A stretch of 56,657 nt of DNA from Corallococcus exercitus (GCF_003611585.1 NZ_RAVW01000005.1:1-56657); one strand, 5' to 3'. Shown: positions 1 to 10,759, counted from the stretch's first letter. Translations and numbers: made by a program. The notes: a model not told the origin generated them from the sequence alone.

Positions 1-305
1 CTTTTCGGCTGGAGCCGTGCCGCGCGAGGGCAGGGGGGCCACCTGAAATGAGTCGTATTGCGGCGCGCGGTGGACGCATTAGGATCAGGCGAATTTTGAA
101 CGTCCACGGACGTCTCCCTGACATCCGTGGCACGGTTGCCCTGTCCCGGATGTCGGGAGCTGGACGAGCAGCCATGCGGAATCAGGGCTGCGTTCCCAGA
201 AAGAAACCGGGGTTCTTAATTTGCATCAGAGAGATGTGGAAGTGGTAAGGGGGCGGGACGGCGGGCGTACATCGGGGTACGTAGGCTGAGGGAGAGACCG
301 AACCC
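1..305. other. Left-end region without a supported gene
   Basis: No convincing coding sequence was found. The only forward ORF (48-248) has no recognisable start context and its translation is arginine-rich, as expected of a shadow frame. The stretch holds a 7-bp inverted repeat (CCACGGA at 104-110 with TCCGTGG at 124-130) that could form a hairpin, perhaps the terminator of a gene lying left of the window. A purine-rich ribosome binding site (gggagag, near 290-296) serves the small gene that begins at 306. Confidence 0.4.
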
Positions 306-485
306 ATGCTCGACGCGTTCATCATTGAAGAAATCAAGCGCCGCGAGCGGCTCCGCCGCGAGGATTACGAGCGGCCGGTGGTGGAACTCCCACTGCCTGC
401 ACCCGATGACCGTCCCCACCGGAGGACGGACACCGAGGAAGAGAAGCCGTCTCGAGGCGTCGTCGTCATCGACCTCCTCGGCTGA
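306..485 (+). CDS. Small charged hypothetical protein (59 aa)
   Basis: This short ORF starts at an ATG with a ggagag-type ribosome binding site about 10 bases upstream and ends at TGA. The protein begins MLDAFIIEEIKRRERLRRED, continues with a proline-rich middle (VVELPLPAPDDRPHRR) and ends in a hydrophobic VVVIDLLG. It has an acidic/basic N-terminal helix, no signal peptide and no cysteine. From memory, similar short proteins opening with a M-(I/L)-D-x-(F/L)-I-I-x-E-(I/L)-(K/R)-R-R-E stretch occur in myxobacterial genomes, but I know of no function. It is convergent with the ADP-ribosylglycohydrolase-like gene. Third-position GC and the ribosome binding site support it as real. Confidence 0.6.
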   Translation: MLDAFIIEEIKRRERLRREDYERPVVELPLPAPDDRPHRRTDTEEEKPSRGVVVIDLLG

Positions 486-498
486 TGACCCATCCCAC

Positions 499-571
499 CC
501 GTGGCCCCGGAGCCACGGCGTGTCCCGGAGCCCGCGGACGGGCCGCCCCTCACCGGACGGCCCCCGCGGGC
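499..571. terminator. Two stem-loops between convergent genes
   Basis: Between the convergent stops at 485 and 591 lie two hairpins. One is CCGTGGC (499-505) pairing with GCCACGG (512-518) over a 6-base loop. The other is GCCCGCGG (530-537) pairing with CCGCGGGC (564-571), with further GC-rich pairing inside. No T-run follows, which is usual at this GC content. The position suggests a bidirectional transcription end. Confidence 0.45.
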
Positions 572-590
572 TTCGCATTTGCGGGGTGCG

Positions 591-1694
591 TCATGCCGGG
601 GCCAGCAGCAGCAGGTGCCGGGGGTGGTACACCTCCCACAGCACCGTCCCCTTCTGGAGGGGGTTGTAGGGCTGGAGCGCCAGGAGGACCTTCTGGCGCC
701 ACTCCTCCGGCAGCGCACCTTCACCGTGGAAGGCGCCCACCAGCGCACCGGTGACGGAGGCATGGACCTCCGTGTCGCCGCCCCGGTGGATGACGTCCAG
801 GAGCGCGGCCTCCGCCGTGGGCACGTGGAGCAATTCCCAGAAGGCCAGCCGGAACGCGGCACGCACCGCGTTATTGCCGGGCCGGTGCATGTGCAGCTCC
901 GGGCCGTAGAGCTGAGGGTCGTCCTTGGCCGCCAGGGCCAGGTCCTCGCGCAGCAGGCCGGCGGCCTGGGACACCTCCTGGACGTAGTCCTTCTCCTGCT
1001 TCCCCAGGGCGGCGGCCGCCAGGGAGATGCCCACCTCCGCGGCCGGCAGCAGGTCCGCGGCCTTCAGGTTCGGGCCCCCCGTCACCGCCTTGGCGATGGC
1101 GGCGCACAGCCCCGCGCTGGCCAACTGGCTGCGCGGGTCGAAGTGCGTGAGGGCGGTGTCCTCCAGCGCGGCCTTGGCCAGGGCGAAGGAGTCCTTCGCC
1201 AGGTGCACGCCCAGGGGCACCACGCGCGGCAGGGCGCCAGCGGGGGCCAGGCGGCGGAAGTTCTTCTGCCAGACGCGCTTGCCGGCGTCCTTCAGCTGGG
1301 GCGTGGGGCTGGCGTCGCACTCCTGGAACAGCTCCCGCATGGGCTCGCTGACGGAGATGGCGTGTGACTGCCAGGCCCGGTAGCGCTTGAGCGCGTCCCC
1401 CGCGTCATAGCGCTTCAGGTCGCGCAGGCTCAGGGCCAGCGCCACCGCGAGCTGGGTGGGCTCCGTCACCTGCCCCTTGCGCAGGTCGTGTTGTCCGCCG
1501 CCGTGCATGCCCTGGTACGGCCCCTCGGCGAGCTGGGGGAAGGACGGCGCGTAGAAGGGCCTTCCCGCGGTGGGGACGGCCAGGGCATTGCCGATGGCGA
1601 GGCCCAGCAGCGCACCCCGGGCGCGTTGACCAGGAAGCGGATCGGGGCCCGTGGCGCGGCGCTTGGGAGGAGGAGGCATTCGGCGGCTGGACAC
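591..1694 (-). CDS. ADP-ribosylglycohydrolase family protein, divergent metal site
   Basis: The protein (367 aa) shows the family N-terminal signature (RARGALLGLAIGNALAVPTAG, about residues 24-44, where family members usually have GxxxGDAxG). The C-terminal block HRGGDTEVHASVTGALVGA corresponds to the usual GGDTDT/S-xxAxxG-xLxGA motif. The family removes ADP-ribose from arginine or other targets using two Mg ions held by an N-terminal TDDT motif and the C-terminal DTD. Here the first motif reads VTEPTQLA and the second GGDTE, so several metal ligands are changed; the enzyme may be inactive or altered in specificity. It starts at the ATG at 1694, 65 bp from enolase, which is divergently transcribed, so the two share a promoter region. 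Confidence 0.75.
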   Translation of the reverse strand: MSSRRMPPPPKRRATGPDPLPGQRARGALLGLAIGNALAVPTAGRPFYAPSFPQLAEGPYQGMHGGGQHDLRKGQVTEPTQLAVALALSLRDLKRYDAGDALKRYRAWQSHAISVSEPMRELFQECDASPTPQLKDAGKRVWQKNFRRLAPAGALPRVVPLGVHLAKDSFALAKAALEDTALTHFDPRSQLASAGLCAAIAKAVTGGPNLKAADLLPAAEVGISLAAAALGKQEKDYVQEVSQAAGLLREDLALAAKDDPQLYGPELHMHRPGNNAVRAAFRLAFWELLHVPTAEAALLDVIHRGGDTEVHASVTGALVGAFHGEGALPEEWRQKVLLALQPYNPLQKGTVLWEVYHPRHLLLLAPA

Positions 1695-1747
1695 TGTAGC
1701 AGGCGGCCCATGCGAGCGTGCTTGCCCGTTCTGGCCGTGCCTCGTAG

Positions 1748-3852
<2,105 letters not shown>

Positions 3853-3854
3853 GG

Positions 3855-4781
3855 TTGGGGCCGGGCGGCTCCAGCCGAGCGGGCAGGGCGCTCTGGGTGT
3901 TGCTCGCGGCCGCGTTGCTCAGCGGCTGCGTGGGCACCCAGGCCGCCTCCTCCTCGCAGCTGGACACGGCGGGGGCGCGCTCCGCGACCACGAGTGACGG
4001 CAAGCCGCTGTCGTTCGCGCTGAGGCCCACGCACGAGGAGCCGGAGCTGGTGGCGGTGCGCCACCGCGTGGCCCCGGGCGAGACGATGTACCGCATCGCC
4101 AAGACGTACGGCATCACGGTGGAGGAGCTGGCGCGGGCCAACGGCATCAAGGATCCGCGCGAGCTGTCCGTGGGCCAGGAGCTGATGATTCCGGGGGAGG
4201 AGCCCCCGAAGTACGGCGACCCGGGACCGCTGTCCGACGAGGAGCCGGAGCTGGTGCTCTCCAAGCCGGGGCAGGCGCCGGTGTCCACGCCGCGCCGCTC
4301 GGTGCCGGCGGTGTCGCGCCGCGAGGATCCGCCGCGTGCGCGCGTGGTGTCGGGGCGGCCGGGCGCGCCGTCGCGTCCGAGGCTCGCGACGCAGGGGCTG
4401 CTCGACTGGCCGCTGCGCGGGGTGCTGTATGGCCGCTTCGGTAAGAAGGGCAAGGAGCCGCACGACGGCATCGACCTGGCGGCGCCCGCGGGCACGCCCA
4501 TCAAGACGGCACAGGAGGGCACGGTCCTCTACGCGGGCGAGCAGAAGGGCTACGGCCTCATCGTCATCGTGGAGCACGCCTCGCCGCTGATCACCCTGTA
4601 CGCGCACAACCGCGACCTACGAGTGCGCACGGGACAGAAGGTGCGGCGAGGGCAGGTCATCGCCACGGTGGGCGAGTCCGGCCGCACATCCGGCCCGCAT
4701 GTGCACTTCGAGGTGCGCGTGGATGGGAAGCCAGCGGATCCGCTGGAGTACCTGGGCGTGATGCCGTCCGCGTCCGACTGA
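3855..4781 (+). CDS. NlpD-like lipoprotein: LysM plus M23 peptidase
   Basis: A lipoprotein of about 308 aa acting on or near peptidoglycan. It has a hydrophobic signal ending in the lipobox LLSGC, then a LysM domain (HRVAPGETMYRIAKTYGITV, LARANGIKDPRELSVGQEL), a proline/arginine-rich linker and a C-terminal M23 (LytM) domain. The zinc-site residues are all visible: HDGIDLAAPAG (His and Asp), YAHN and HVHFEV. E. coli NlpD and EnvC have degenerate sites and only activate amidases, whereas this one could be a working endopeptidase. The open frame extends upstream inside surE, but the lipobox argues for the TTG at 3855, two bases after the surE stop; GTG at 3897 is an alternative giving a very short signal. 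Confidence 0.85.
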   Translation: MGPGGSSRAGRALWVLLAAALLSGCVGTQAASSSQLDTAGARSATTSDGKPLSFALRPTHEEPELVAVRHRVAPGETMYRIAKTYGITVEELARANGIKDPRELSVGQELMIPGEEPPKYGDPGPLSDEEPELVLSKPGQAPVSTPRRSVPAVSRREDPPRARVVSGRPGAPSRPRLATQGLLDWPLRGVLYGRFGKKGKEPHDGIDLAAPAGTPIKTAQEGTVLYAGEQKGYGLIVIVEHASPLITLYAHNRDLRVRTGQKVRRGQVIATVGESGRTSGPHVHFEVRVDGKPADPLEYLGVMPSASD

Positions 4782-4830
4782 CTTCCTGGACGTGAAGGGG
4801 GGCCACCTCCCGCCCGACACGGCTCCACCC

Positions 4831-4847
4831 GGTCCGACTGTCGGACC
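4831..4847. repeat. Palindrome copy 1 (GGTCCGA-ctg-TCGGACC)
   Basis: A perfect inverted repeat of 7-bp arms around a 3-base centre. It is one of two near-identical copies in the gap between the convergent nlpD-like and panE genes. It could be a terminator stem or a protein-binding or dispersed repeat. Confidence 0.7.
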
Positions 4848-4894
4848 AGCTCGTGCGGCTCGGAGGGCGCGGACCCCGCCCGGCCACGGTCCCC

Positions 4895-4919
4895 AACTGG
4901 TCCGATTGTCGGACCAGTT
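4895..4919. repeat. Palindrome copy 2, 11-bp perfect arms
   Basis: AACTGGTCCGA at 4895-4905 pairs perfectly with TCGGACCAGTT at 4909-4919 around TTG. The core is the same as copy 1 (4831-4847) except for one centre base. The two copies are 68 bp apart, nearly the same in sequence and both between convergent genes. They may act as a paired bidirectional terminator or be members of a dispersed repeat family. Confidence 0.75.
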
Positions 4920-5000
4920 CGTTCAGCACGCCGCCGACGGCCCGTCTCCCCAGGGTTCTCACGTTCTCATCCGTCGGGACAGCGCTCCTGTCTCGACGGC

Positions 5001-6002
5001 TCAGGTGGCGTCGGGCGTCGCGCGGGGCGGGTAGCCTCCGGAGTGGCGGGCGCGCTCGCGCACCAGTGCGAGGATGTTCTCGCAGGTGGGCATGGGGCGG
5101 CCCACGAGCTGGCCCAGCTCCACGACGGCGCCCAGCAGCGCGTCGATCTCCATGGGGCGCCCGCGCTCCAGGTCCTGGAGCATGGACGTCTTGTGCGCGC
5201 CGACCTGGCTTGCGCCTTGGATGCGCTGATCCACGTCGATGAGGAATCGAGTGCCCAGCGTCTCCGCCACCGCCTGCGCCTCCACCATCATCGCCCGCGC
5301 CACGGCGCGCAGGTCCGGTTGGCGGGAGAGGACGTCGAGCGTCGCGCCGGTGAGCACCGACAGCGGGTTGAAGGCGAGGTTGCCCCAGAGCTTCACCCAG
5401 ATTTCATCGCGGATGTGGGGGCGCACCGGGGACTTGAGCCCGGCCTTCATCATGAGCTGCGAGAGGGCCTGCACGCGCGGGCTCTTGCTGCCATCAGGTT
5501 CGCCCAGCGTTACGCGGTCGTTGTACGTGTGGACGATGACGCCGGGAGAGACGACCTCCGCAGCGGGGTACACGACCGTGGCGATGACGCGCTCCGGAGG
5601 CAGCGTGCGCAGGAGCACGCCGCCCGGATCCACGCTCTCGATGTGGCGGCCCGCGTACGGGCCTTCGAGTCCGTGGAAGTACCAGTAGGGCACGCCGTTG
5701 ATGCCGGTGACGAGCGCTGTCTCCGGGCCCAGCAGCCGGGCGATTTGAGGCGCGGCGGCGGGCAGGGCGTGGGCCTTGAGCGTGAGGAACACGTAGTCCT
5801 GCGGACCCGCGTCGTCGGGAGCGTCCGTGCAATGCGGGCGCACGGTGACGGTCTCGCCGCCACTGGTGAGCGTGACGCCGTTCGCGCGCATCGCGTCCAG
5901 GTGGGCTCCTCGCGCGATGAAGGTCACGTCCGCGCCGGCCTGGAGCAGCTTGACGCCGAGAAACCCGCCAATGGCACCCGCGCCGAAGATGGCGATCCTC
6001 AT
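5001..6002 (-). CDS. panE: 2-dehydropantoate 2-reductase family protein (PanE/ApbA)
   Basis: NADPH-dependent ketopantoate reductase, the pantothenate-pathway step making pantoate. The 333-aa protein starts with the Rossmann motif MRIAIFGAGAIGGFLGVKL (GxGxxG) and has the family NADP-binding arginine region (FIARGAH). The C-terminal substrate domain contains EIWVKLWGNLAFNPLSVLTG (catalytic Lys and Asn block) and the M-x-x-D-x-x-x-G-R-P-x-E-I-D block (SMLQDLERGRPMEIDALLG). Its ATG overlaps the stop of the upstream acyl-CoA ligase by ATGA, so the two form an operon. Related 2-hydroxyacid reductases exist in this family, so the exact substrate is less certain than the fold. Confidence 0.88.
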   Translation of the reverse strand: MRIAIFGAGAIGGFLGVKLLQAGADVTFIARGAHLDAMRANGVTLTSGGETVTVRPHCTDAPDDAGPQDYVFLTLKAHALPAAAPQIARLLGPETALVTGINGVPYWYFHGLEGPYAGRHIESVDPGGVLLRTLPPERVIATVVYPAAEVVSPGVIVHTYNDRVTLGEPDGSKSPRVQALSQLMMKAGLKSPVRPHIRDEIWVKLWGNLAFNPLSVLTGATLDVLSRQPDLRAVARAMMVEAQAVAETLGTRFLIDVDQRIQGASQVGAHKTSMLQDLERGRPMEIDALLGAVVELGQLVGRPMPTCENILALVRERARHSGGYPPRATPDAT

Positions 6003-7540
6003 GACGTGAGCCCCAGCCGCTCCGCGAGCCCGATGCGCTGCACCTTGCCGGTGGGCCCCTTGGGCAGCTCCGTGAGGAAGACGATGCGGCGGGGCACCTT
6101 GAAGTCCGCCACGCGCGACGCCACGTAGTCACGCAGCTCGCGCTCGGTGGGGCTGTGGCCCTCGCGCGGGACGACGGCGGCGGCCACGTCCTCGCCGAGC
6201 TTCGGGTGGGGCAGGGCGAACGTCACGGCCTGCTGCACGGCGGGATGATCCAGCAACACGGTGTCCACCTCCAGCGGGCTCACCTTCTCTCCGCCGCGAT
6301 TGATCAGCTCCTTCAGCCGGCCGGTGAGCCGCAGGTAGCCCTGCGCATCGAGCGTGCCCTGGTCGCCGGTGCGGAACCACCCGTGGGTGAAGGCGCGCGC
6401 GTTGGCCTCGGGGTTGTTCACGTAGCCGGACATGACATTGGGGCCCCGGATGACCACCTCGCCGAGCGCACCCGGAGGCAGCAGCGTGCCCGCGTCGTCC
6501 ATGATGGCGACCTCCGGGCCAGCGGCGAGCCCCACGGACCCCGCGTACCGGGGACGCGGTGGCAGCGGGTTGGAGGCCATCTGGTGCGCGGCCTCCGTCA
6601 TGCCGTAGCTCTCGATGACGGGCACGCCGAAGACGCGCTCCAGCTCCTCCATCACCTGCGGTGGCAGCGACGCGGAGGAGGACCGGATGAAGCGCAGGCG
6701 GTGGTCCTTCAGGCTGTCCGTGTTGCGGCGGGCACGCTCCATCAGGGCCTGATGCATGGTGGGGACGGCCGTGTACCAGGTGGGGCGAGCCTCCTCGAAC
6801 CAGGAGAAGAAGCGCAGGGCGTTGAAGCCCGGCGTGCACACCACGCGGCCTCCGGCCCCCAGGCTGGACAGCACCGCCGCCACGAGCCCGTGGATGTGGA
6901 ACAGCGGCATGATGTTGAGGCACGCATCCGTGGGGCCCAGGCCCAGCTGCGCGCCGATGTGCCACGCCGAAGCACTGAGGTTCGCGTGCGTCAGCGGAAC
7001 CAGCTTGGGCCGCGCCGTCGTGCCCGACGTGTGCAGCACCAGCGCGACATCGTCCGCGGCGGCGGGCCCGGGACGTTGTGCCTTGCCCGACAGGGGCTGC
7101 ACGGCCTTGAGCGTGAAGTGCCCCGCGGGTCCCTCCGGCGTCGGACTCAAGTCGATGAGCGGGATGCTCCGTGCGCGCGCGACCTCGCGGGCCGGTCCCT
7201 CCGTGCCTTCGAGCACGACGAGCGCACGGGCCTGGAGGTCCTCCAGGTAGAACGTGAGCTCGTCCGCGCGGTAGGCGGGATTGAGCGGCGCGGTCGTCGC
7301 GGCGCCGGCCACGGCGAGGAAGGCCGCCGCCATCTCCGGCCCGTTGGGCAGCACCAGCGCAATGCGGTCTCCCTGTCCCAGGCCCCATGCGTTCAGCTGC
7401 TCGCGGACCCTCGCGGTGAGCTCCCCCAGTGCGCCGTACGTCATGCCCTGCATGCCGGGCGCACCGAGCGCTACGTCCTCCGTCCGTCCGCGTGCGAGCA
7501 GTGCTTCGAGGGTGTCCATCCGCTCCATGCCGGGCTCCAC
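5999..7540 (-). CDS. AMP-dependent acyl-CoA synthetase (oxalyl-CoA synthetase-like)
   Basis: An ANL-superfamily adenylating enzyme (513 aa) that activates a carboxylate with ATP and transfers it to CoA. The P-loop A3 motif reads VLHTSGTTARPKLVPLTH. Also visible are A5 (ESYGMTEAAHQMASN), A7/A8 (GWFRTGDQGTLDAQGYLRLTGR, KELINRGGEKVSPLEVD) and the A10 lysine (PKGPTGKVQR). The block NIMPLFHIHGLVAAVLSSL and the overall length resemble the plant/yeast oxalyl-CoA synthetase (AAE3/Pcs60) branch more than long-chain enzymes, so a small dicarboxylate substrate is possible but unproven. ATG at 7540 is used; ATG at 7525 is an alternative. It is translationally coupled to panE downstream and divergent from the SDR gene. 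Confidence 0.88.
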   Translation of the reverse strand: MEPGMERMDTLEALLARGRTEDVALGAPGMQGMTYGALGELTARVREQLNAWGLGQGDRIALVLPNGPEMAAAFLAVAGAATTAPLNPAYRADELTFYLEDLQARALVVLEGTEGPAREVARARSIPLIDLSPTPEGPAGHFTLKAVQPLSGKAQRPGPAAADDVALVLHTSGTTARPKLVPLTHANLSASAWHIGAQLGLGPTDACLNIMPLFHIHGLVAAVLSSLGAGGRVVCTPGFNALRFFSWFEEARPTWYTAVPTMHQALMERARRNTDSLKDHRLRFIRSSSASLPPQVMEELERVFGVPVIESYGMTEAAHQMASNPLPPRPRYAGSVGLAAGPEVAIMDDAGTLLPPGALGEVVIRGPNVMSGYVNNPEANARAFTHGWFRTGDQGTLDAQGYLRLTGRLKELINRGGEKVSPLEVDTVLLDHPAVQQAVTFALPHPKLGEDVAAAVVPREGHSPTERELRDYVASRVADFKVPRRIVFLTELPKGPTGKVQRIGLAERLGLTS

Positions 7541-7679
7541 GTCCTCGGGGTTCCCTTCCGAATATGGCCGTGGATCCCCCTGGGCAACCGCTTTGTGCGC
7601 GGGCCGTCCTGCTCCGGAGAGGGCGCCGGAGCGCGGCTCCCTGGCGCTCTGCTATATCGGCGCGCCGGGAGGCATTACC

Positions 7680-8462
7680 ATGTCGCGGAAAGTGGCGCTC
7701 ATCACCGGCGCGTCGGCGGGACTCGGAGTGGAGTTCGCGGAGCAGTTCGCGAAGGATGGACACGACGTCATCCTCGTCGCGCGGGGCGTGGCGAAGCTGG
7801 AGGCCCTGGCCCGGAAGCTGGAGCAGGCGCACGGCGTGAAGGCGCACGTGCTGCCAGCGGACCTGGGTCAGCCTTCCGCGCCCGACCAGCTCTTCGCGCG
7901 CGTGCAGGAGCTGGGGCTCGCGGTGGACTTCCTCGTCAACAACGCGGGGTTTGGATCCTCCGGGCCGTTCCTGGATCAGGACCTGGGGCGCGAGGCGGAG
8001 ATGGTGGAGGTCAACTGCACCGCGCTCCTGAAGCTCACGCACCTGTTCGCGCGGCCCATGCGCGAGCGCAAGCAGGGGCGCATCCTCAACATCGCGTCCA
8101 CCGCGGGCTTCCAGCCGGGGCCGTACATGGCCACGTACTACGCGACGAAGGCGTTCGTGCTGTCGTTCACGGAGGCGCTCGCGTTCGAGCTGGAGGGCAC
8201 CGGCGTGACGGTGACCTGCCACTGCCCTGGCGCCACCAAGACGGAGTTCACCGCGCGCGCGGGCAACTCGGAGTCGCGGCTGTTCAAGCGGTCCGGCGTG
8301 GCGGAAGCACCCGAGGTGGCGGGGCATGCCTACTCGGCGATGATGAAGGGGCGGGTCCTCGCCGTGCACGGCGTCCTCAACCGCCTGGCGGCCTTCTCGT
8401 TGCGGTTCAGCCCCCGTGCCGCGGTGCGTTTCGTCACGGCGAAGCTCAACCAGCAGGCCTGA
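7680..8462 (+). CDS. Short-chain dehydrogenase/reductase
   Basis: A classical SDR of 260 aa that oxidises or reduces a carbonyl/hydroxyl with NAD(P). The cofactor motif is VALITGASAGLG (TGxxxGxG) at residues 5-16, followed by NNAGFG (NNAG) and the catalytic YYATKAF (YxxxK), with the catalytic Ser in IASTAGF. Arg in VARG after the second strand suggests NADP preference. The ATG at 7680 gives the canonical N-terminus; the open frame extends further upstream but over non-homologous sequence. It is divergent from the acyl-CoA synthetase with a 139-bp shared upstream region. Its substrate cannot be told from sequence. Confidence 0.92.
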   Translation: MSRKVALITGASAGLGVEFAEQFAKDGHDVILVARGVAKLEALARKLEQAHGVKAHVLPADLGQPSAPDQLFARVQELGLAVDFLVNNAGFGSSGPFLDQDLGREAEMVEVNCTALLKLTHLFARPMRERKQGRILNIASTAGFQPGPYMATYYATKAFVLSFTEALAFELEGTGVTVTCHCPGATKTEFTARAGNSESRLFKRSGVAEAPEVAGHAYSAMMKGRVLAVHGVLNRLAAFSLRFSPRAAVRFVTAKLNQQA

Positions 8463-8516
8463 GCGGGCAGGGAAGCGGGCACGGAGCCCCTGGGCGCGGG
8501 CCGGGAGGAGGGTAGA

Positions 8517-9599
8517 GTGTCGCGCGTGTCTCGCTTCCCCCGGTTCCTCGTCGCATCCCTCGTATCGCTGACGTCGCCTGCCCTCGCGCAGGACGTGATG
8601 GCCGTTCCCTCACCGTCCCCTGAACTGGCGTCGGCCGAAGCGACGGCCGCGCCACTCACGGTGGCGGTGCTGCCGCTGGAGGCCAACGCGGCGGGGAAGG
8701 ATGCGGCGGAGGGCATCACCTCGCTCATCGCGGGCCGGCTCGCGGAGTCGCCCCTGCTGCGCGTGCTGACCCAGCGTGAGCTCCAGGCGCGGATCAACCC
8801 CGAGCGCCAGCGGCAGCTCCTGGGAGGCACCCCGTGCGAGAAGGGCGACTGCGTCGAGGCGTTGTCCTCGCTGACAGGCGCGCGCTACGTCCTCACGGGC
8901 CGCCTGGACCGGTTCGGGGGCCAGTACCTCCTCACCGCGAGCCTCGTGGACACGCAGGATGGCCGCACCATCGCCAGGCCGCGCGCGGAGGCCTCCGAGG
9001 ACGGCGAGCTGCTGCGCACGGTCGTCGCCGTGTCCGACGAGTTGAGCGTTGCCCTGGAGTCTCCCGGTGAAGCCGTTCCGGCCCGGCCGCTGTTGGGCGG
9101 CGGCGCGGTCGTGTCGTCGCCGGGCGGTGGGCTGACGATGGGGCTGCGCTTCAACAACAGCTTCATCGACAAGCTGTCGTCGTTGAATCCGGGCCTGGAC
9201 CTGGAGGTGGGCTACTGGTTCCACCCGGAATGGCAGGGCTTCGTCCAGGTGGGCTTCACGCTGGTGCGCGCTGGCGGCACCGACGAGGGCAAGGTCAACG
9301 TGCTGCCCAGCATCGTGGGGGCGCGGCACTACCACCGCCTGGACACGTCCCTGCGGCCCTACTGGGGCTTCGGCCTGGGCGTGCAGCTGGCGTTCGGCGA
9401 CTACGGCATCTTCCAGAACACGGGCCCGCTGCCGTCCGTCGTAGGGTTCGTGGGATTGGAGTACCTGCTGGTGGGCCACGTGGCCTTCCAGCTGGAGCTG
9501 GGGACGAACATCGCGCAGGCGGTGCTGGGGCTCGCCGACGACGGCGCGGGCGACGGCCTCAACCTGGATGTCAACGCCGGCATCGCGTACCACTTCTGA
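8517..9599 (+). CDS. Exported protein: CsgG/TolB-like N-domain plus beta-barrel
   Basis: A 360-aa protein with a signal peptide (VSRFPRFLVASLVSLTSPALAQ). An N-terminal alpha/beta domain (about 45-180: TVAVLPLEANAAGKDAAEGI, GARYVLTGRLDRFGGQYLL, LVDTQDGRTIAR) looks like the CsgG/TolB-N type found in envelope assembly proteins. The second half (about 205-360) alternates aromatic and glycine residues and ends in aromatic-terminated strands (NAGIAYHF), as in small outer-membrane barrels. GTG at 8517 is used; GTG at 8526 is an alternative. A TPR lipoprotein follows 17 bp downstream, probably co-transcribed. No specific function is claimed. Confidence 0.75.
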   Translation: MSRVSRFPRFLVASLVSLTSPALAQDVMAVPSPSPELASAEATAAPLTVAVLPLEANAAGKDAAEGITSLIAGRLAESPLLRVLTQRELQARINPERQRQLLGGTPCEKGDCVEALSSLTGARYVLTGRLDRFGGQYLLTASLVDTQDGRTIARPRAEASEDGELLRTVVAVSDELSVALESPGEAVPARPLLGGGAVVSSPGGGLTMGLRFNNSFIDKLSSLNPGLDLEVGYWFHPEWQGFVQVGFTLVRAGGTDEGKVNVLPSIVGARHYHRLDTSLRPYWGFGLGVQLAFGDYGIFQNTGPLPSVVGFVGLEYLLVGHVAFQLELGTNIAQAVLGLADDGAGDGLNLDVNAGIAYHF

Positions 9600-9616
9600 G
9601 TCTTCCGGAGCCTTTC

Positions 9617-10759
9617 ATGTCCTCGCGTCTGCGCGCCCTGCCGCTCCTCGCATTGCTGGCCTCCGGGGCCTGCACCGAAACGCCGAAGATGGATCCGAAG
9701 GACCAGGCGGAAGGGCTCTACCTCCGGGGCAACTCGGAGTACCTCCAGGGCAAGTTCGACGCCGCGCTCAAGTCCTTCGACGAGATGAAGACGCTGGCCC
9801 CCGGGGACCCGCGCCTGCCCGCCGCGAGGGGAGAGGTGCTCCTGTCGATGAGCCGGCTGGAGGAGTCCGAGAAGGAGTTCGAGGCCGCGCTGCGGTTGGA
9901 TCCGAAGCGCTCCACCAACTGGAGCCGGCTGGGATTCATCCAGGCGCAGCTGGGCAAGAAGGACGAAGCGCGGCAGTCGCTACAGAAGGCGCTGGCGCTG
10001 CATCCGAAGGACTTCAACGCGCTGGAGCAGCTGGGAGAGCTGGCCGAGGAGCGCGGCGACCACGACGAGGCCGTGCGCGACTTCACGCAGGCGGCCGAAG
10101 CCGCGCCGGAGGCCTCGAAGTCCGACCTGCTGGTGCGGGCGGTGGACGTGCTGACGAAGCAGGGGCGGCAGGACGAGGTGCTCGGGCTGCTGCGCAAGGC
10201 GACGGGGCAGGGCGTGCGGACGCCGGAGGTGCTGACGGCGCTGGGAGACGCGGAGGTGCGCGCGGGCCGGTTGCCGGAAGCGGCGGCGGCGTACGAGGAG
10301 GCCGCGAAGAAGTCGCCCAAGGATCCGACGCTGTGGGAGCTGGTGGCGGAGATCCAGCTCAAGCTGGGCAAGCGCGAGGAAGCGCTGAAGGCCTACGGCG
10401 AGTCGCTGAAGGTGAAGGACCGCGCCATCGTCCACGTGGCGCTCGCGAGGGCGCACCTGGCGGTGGAGGACCGCGCGGCGGCGGAAGGAGAGCTGCAGAA
10501 GGCCCTGGACACGGTGTCGGGGGCGGACGTGGGGGAGATGCAGGAACTCGCGGATCTGCTCACGACGCTGGGGCGCAAGCAGGACGCCCTGCGCATCCTG
10601 ACGAGCCTGGGCTCGGAGCCGGGGCACGCGAAGAACACGGAGCTGCAGCTGGCCACCGCGAGGCTCGCGCGTGACCTGAAGGACACGGCCACGGTCCAGG
10701 CCGCATGCGCCCGGGTGGCCGCGGCGGCGACGGATGGTGGCGTGGTGAAGTGCCCGTAG
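9617..10759 (+). CDS. TPR-repeat lipoprotein
   Basis: A 380-aa lipoprotein with a signal ending in the lipobox LLASGAC, followed by tandem tetratricopeptide repeats to about residue 340. Typical repeats are LYLRGNSEYLQGKFDAALKS, WSRLGFIQAQLGKKDEARQS and LVAEIQLKLGKREEALKAYG. TPRs mediate protein-protein contacts, and lipoproteins of this kind are common myxobacterial envelope or assembly factors. The ATG at 9617 gives the lipobox signal; the open frame upstream overlaps the previous gene and is not used. No enzymatic domain is visible, and the C-terminus (ACARVAAAATDGGVVKCP) is unusual only in having a terminal Cys-Pro. Confidence 0.85.
   Translation: MSSRLRALPLLALLASGACTETPKMDPKDQAEGLYLRGNSEYLQGKFDAALKSFDEMKTLAPGDPRLPAARGEVLLSMSRLEESEKEFEAALRLDPKRSTNWSRLGFIQAQLGKKDEARQSLQKALALHPKDFNALEQLGELAEERGDHDEAVRDFTQAAEAAPEASKSDLLVRAVDVLTKQGRQDEVLGLLRKATGQGVRTPEVLTALGDAEVRAGRLPEAAAAYEEAAKKSPKDPTLWELVAEIQLKLGKREEALKAYGESLKVKDRAIVHVALARAHLAVEDRAAAEGELQKALDTVSGADVGEMQELADLLTTLGRKQDALRILTSLGSEPGHAKNTELQLATARLARDLKDTATVQAACARVAAAATDGGVVKCP

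Noticed and set aside
48-248. A 66-codon ORF at the left end
   Set aside because: Poor start context and arginine-rich translation; no family resemblance.
5999-8462. panE, acyl-CoA ligase and SDR considered as a biosynthetic cluster
   Set aside because: The SDR is divergent and nothing links the substrates; treated as ordinary metabolism.
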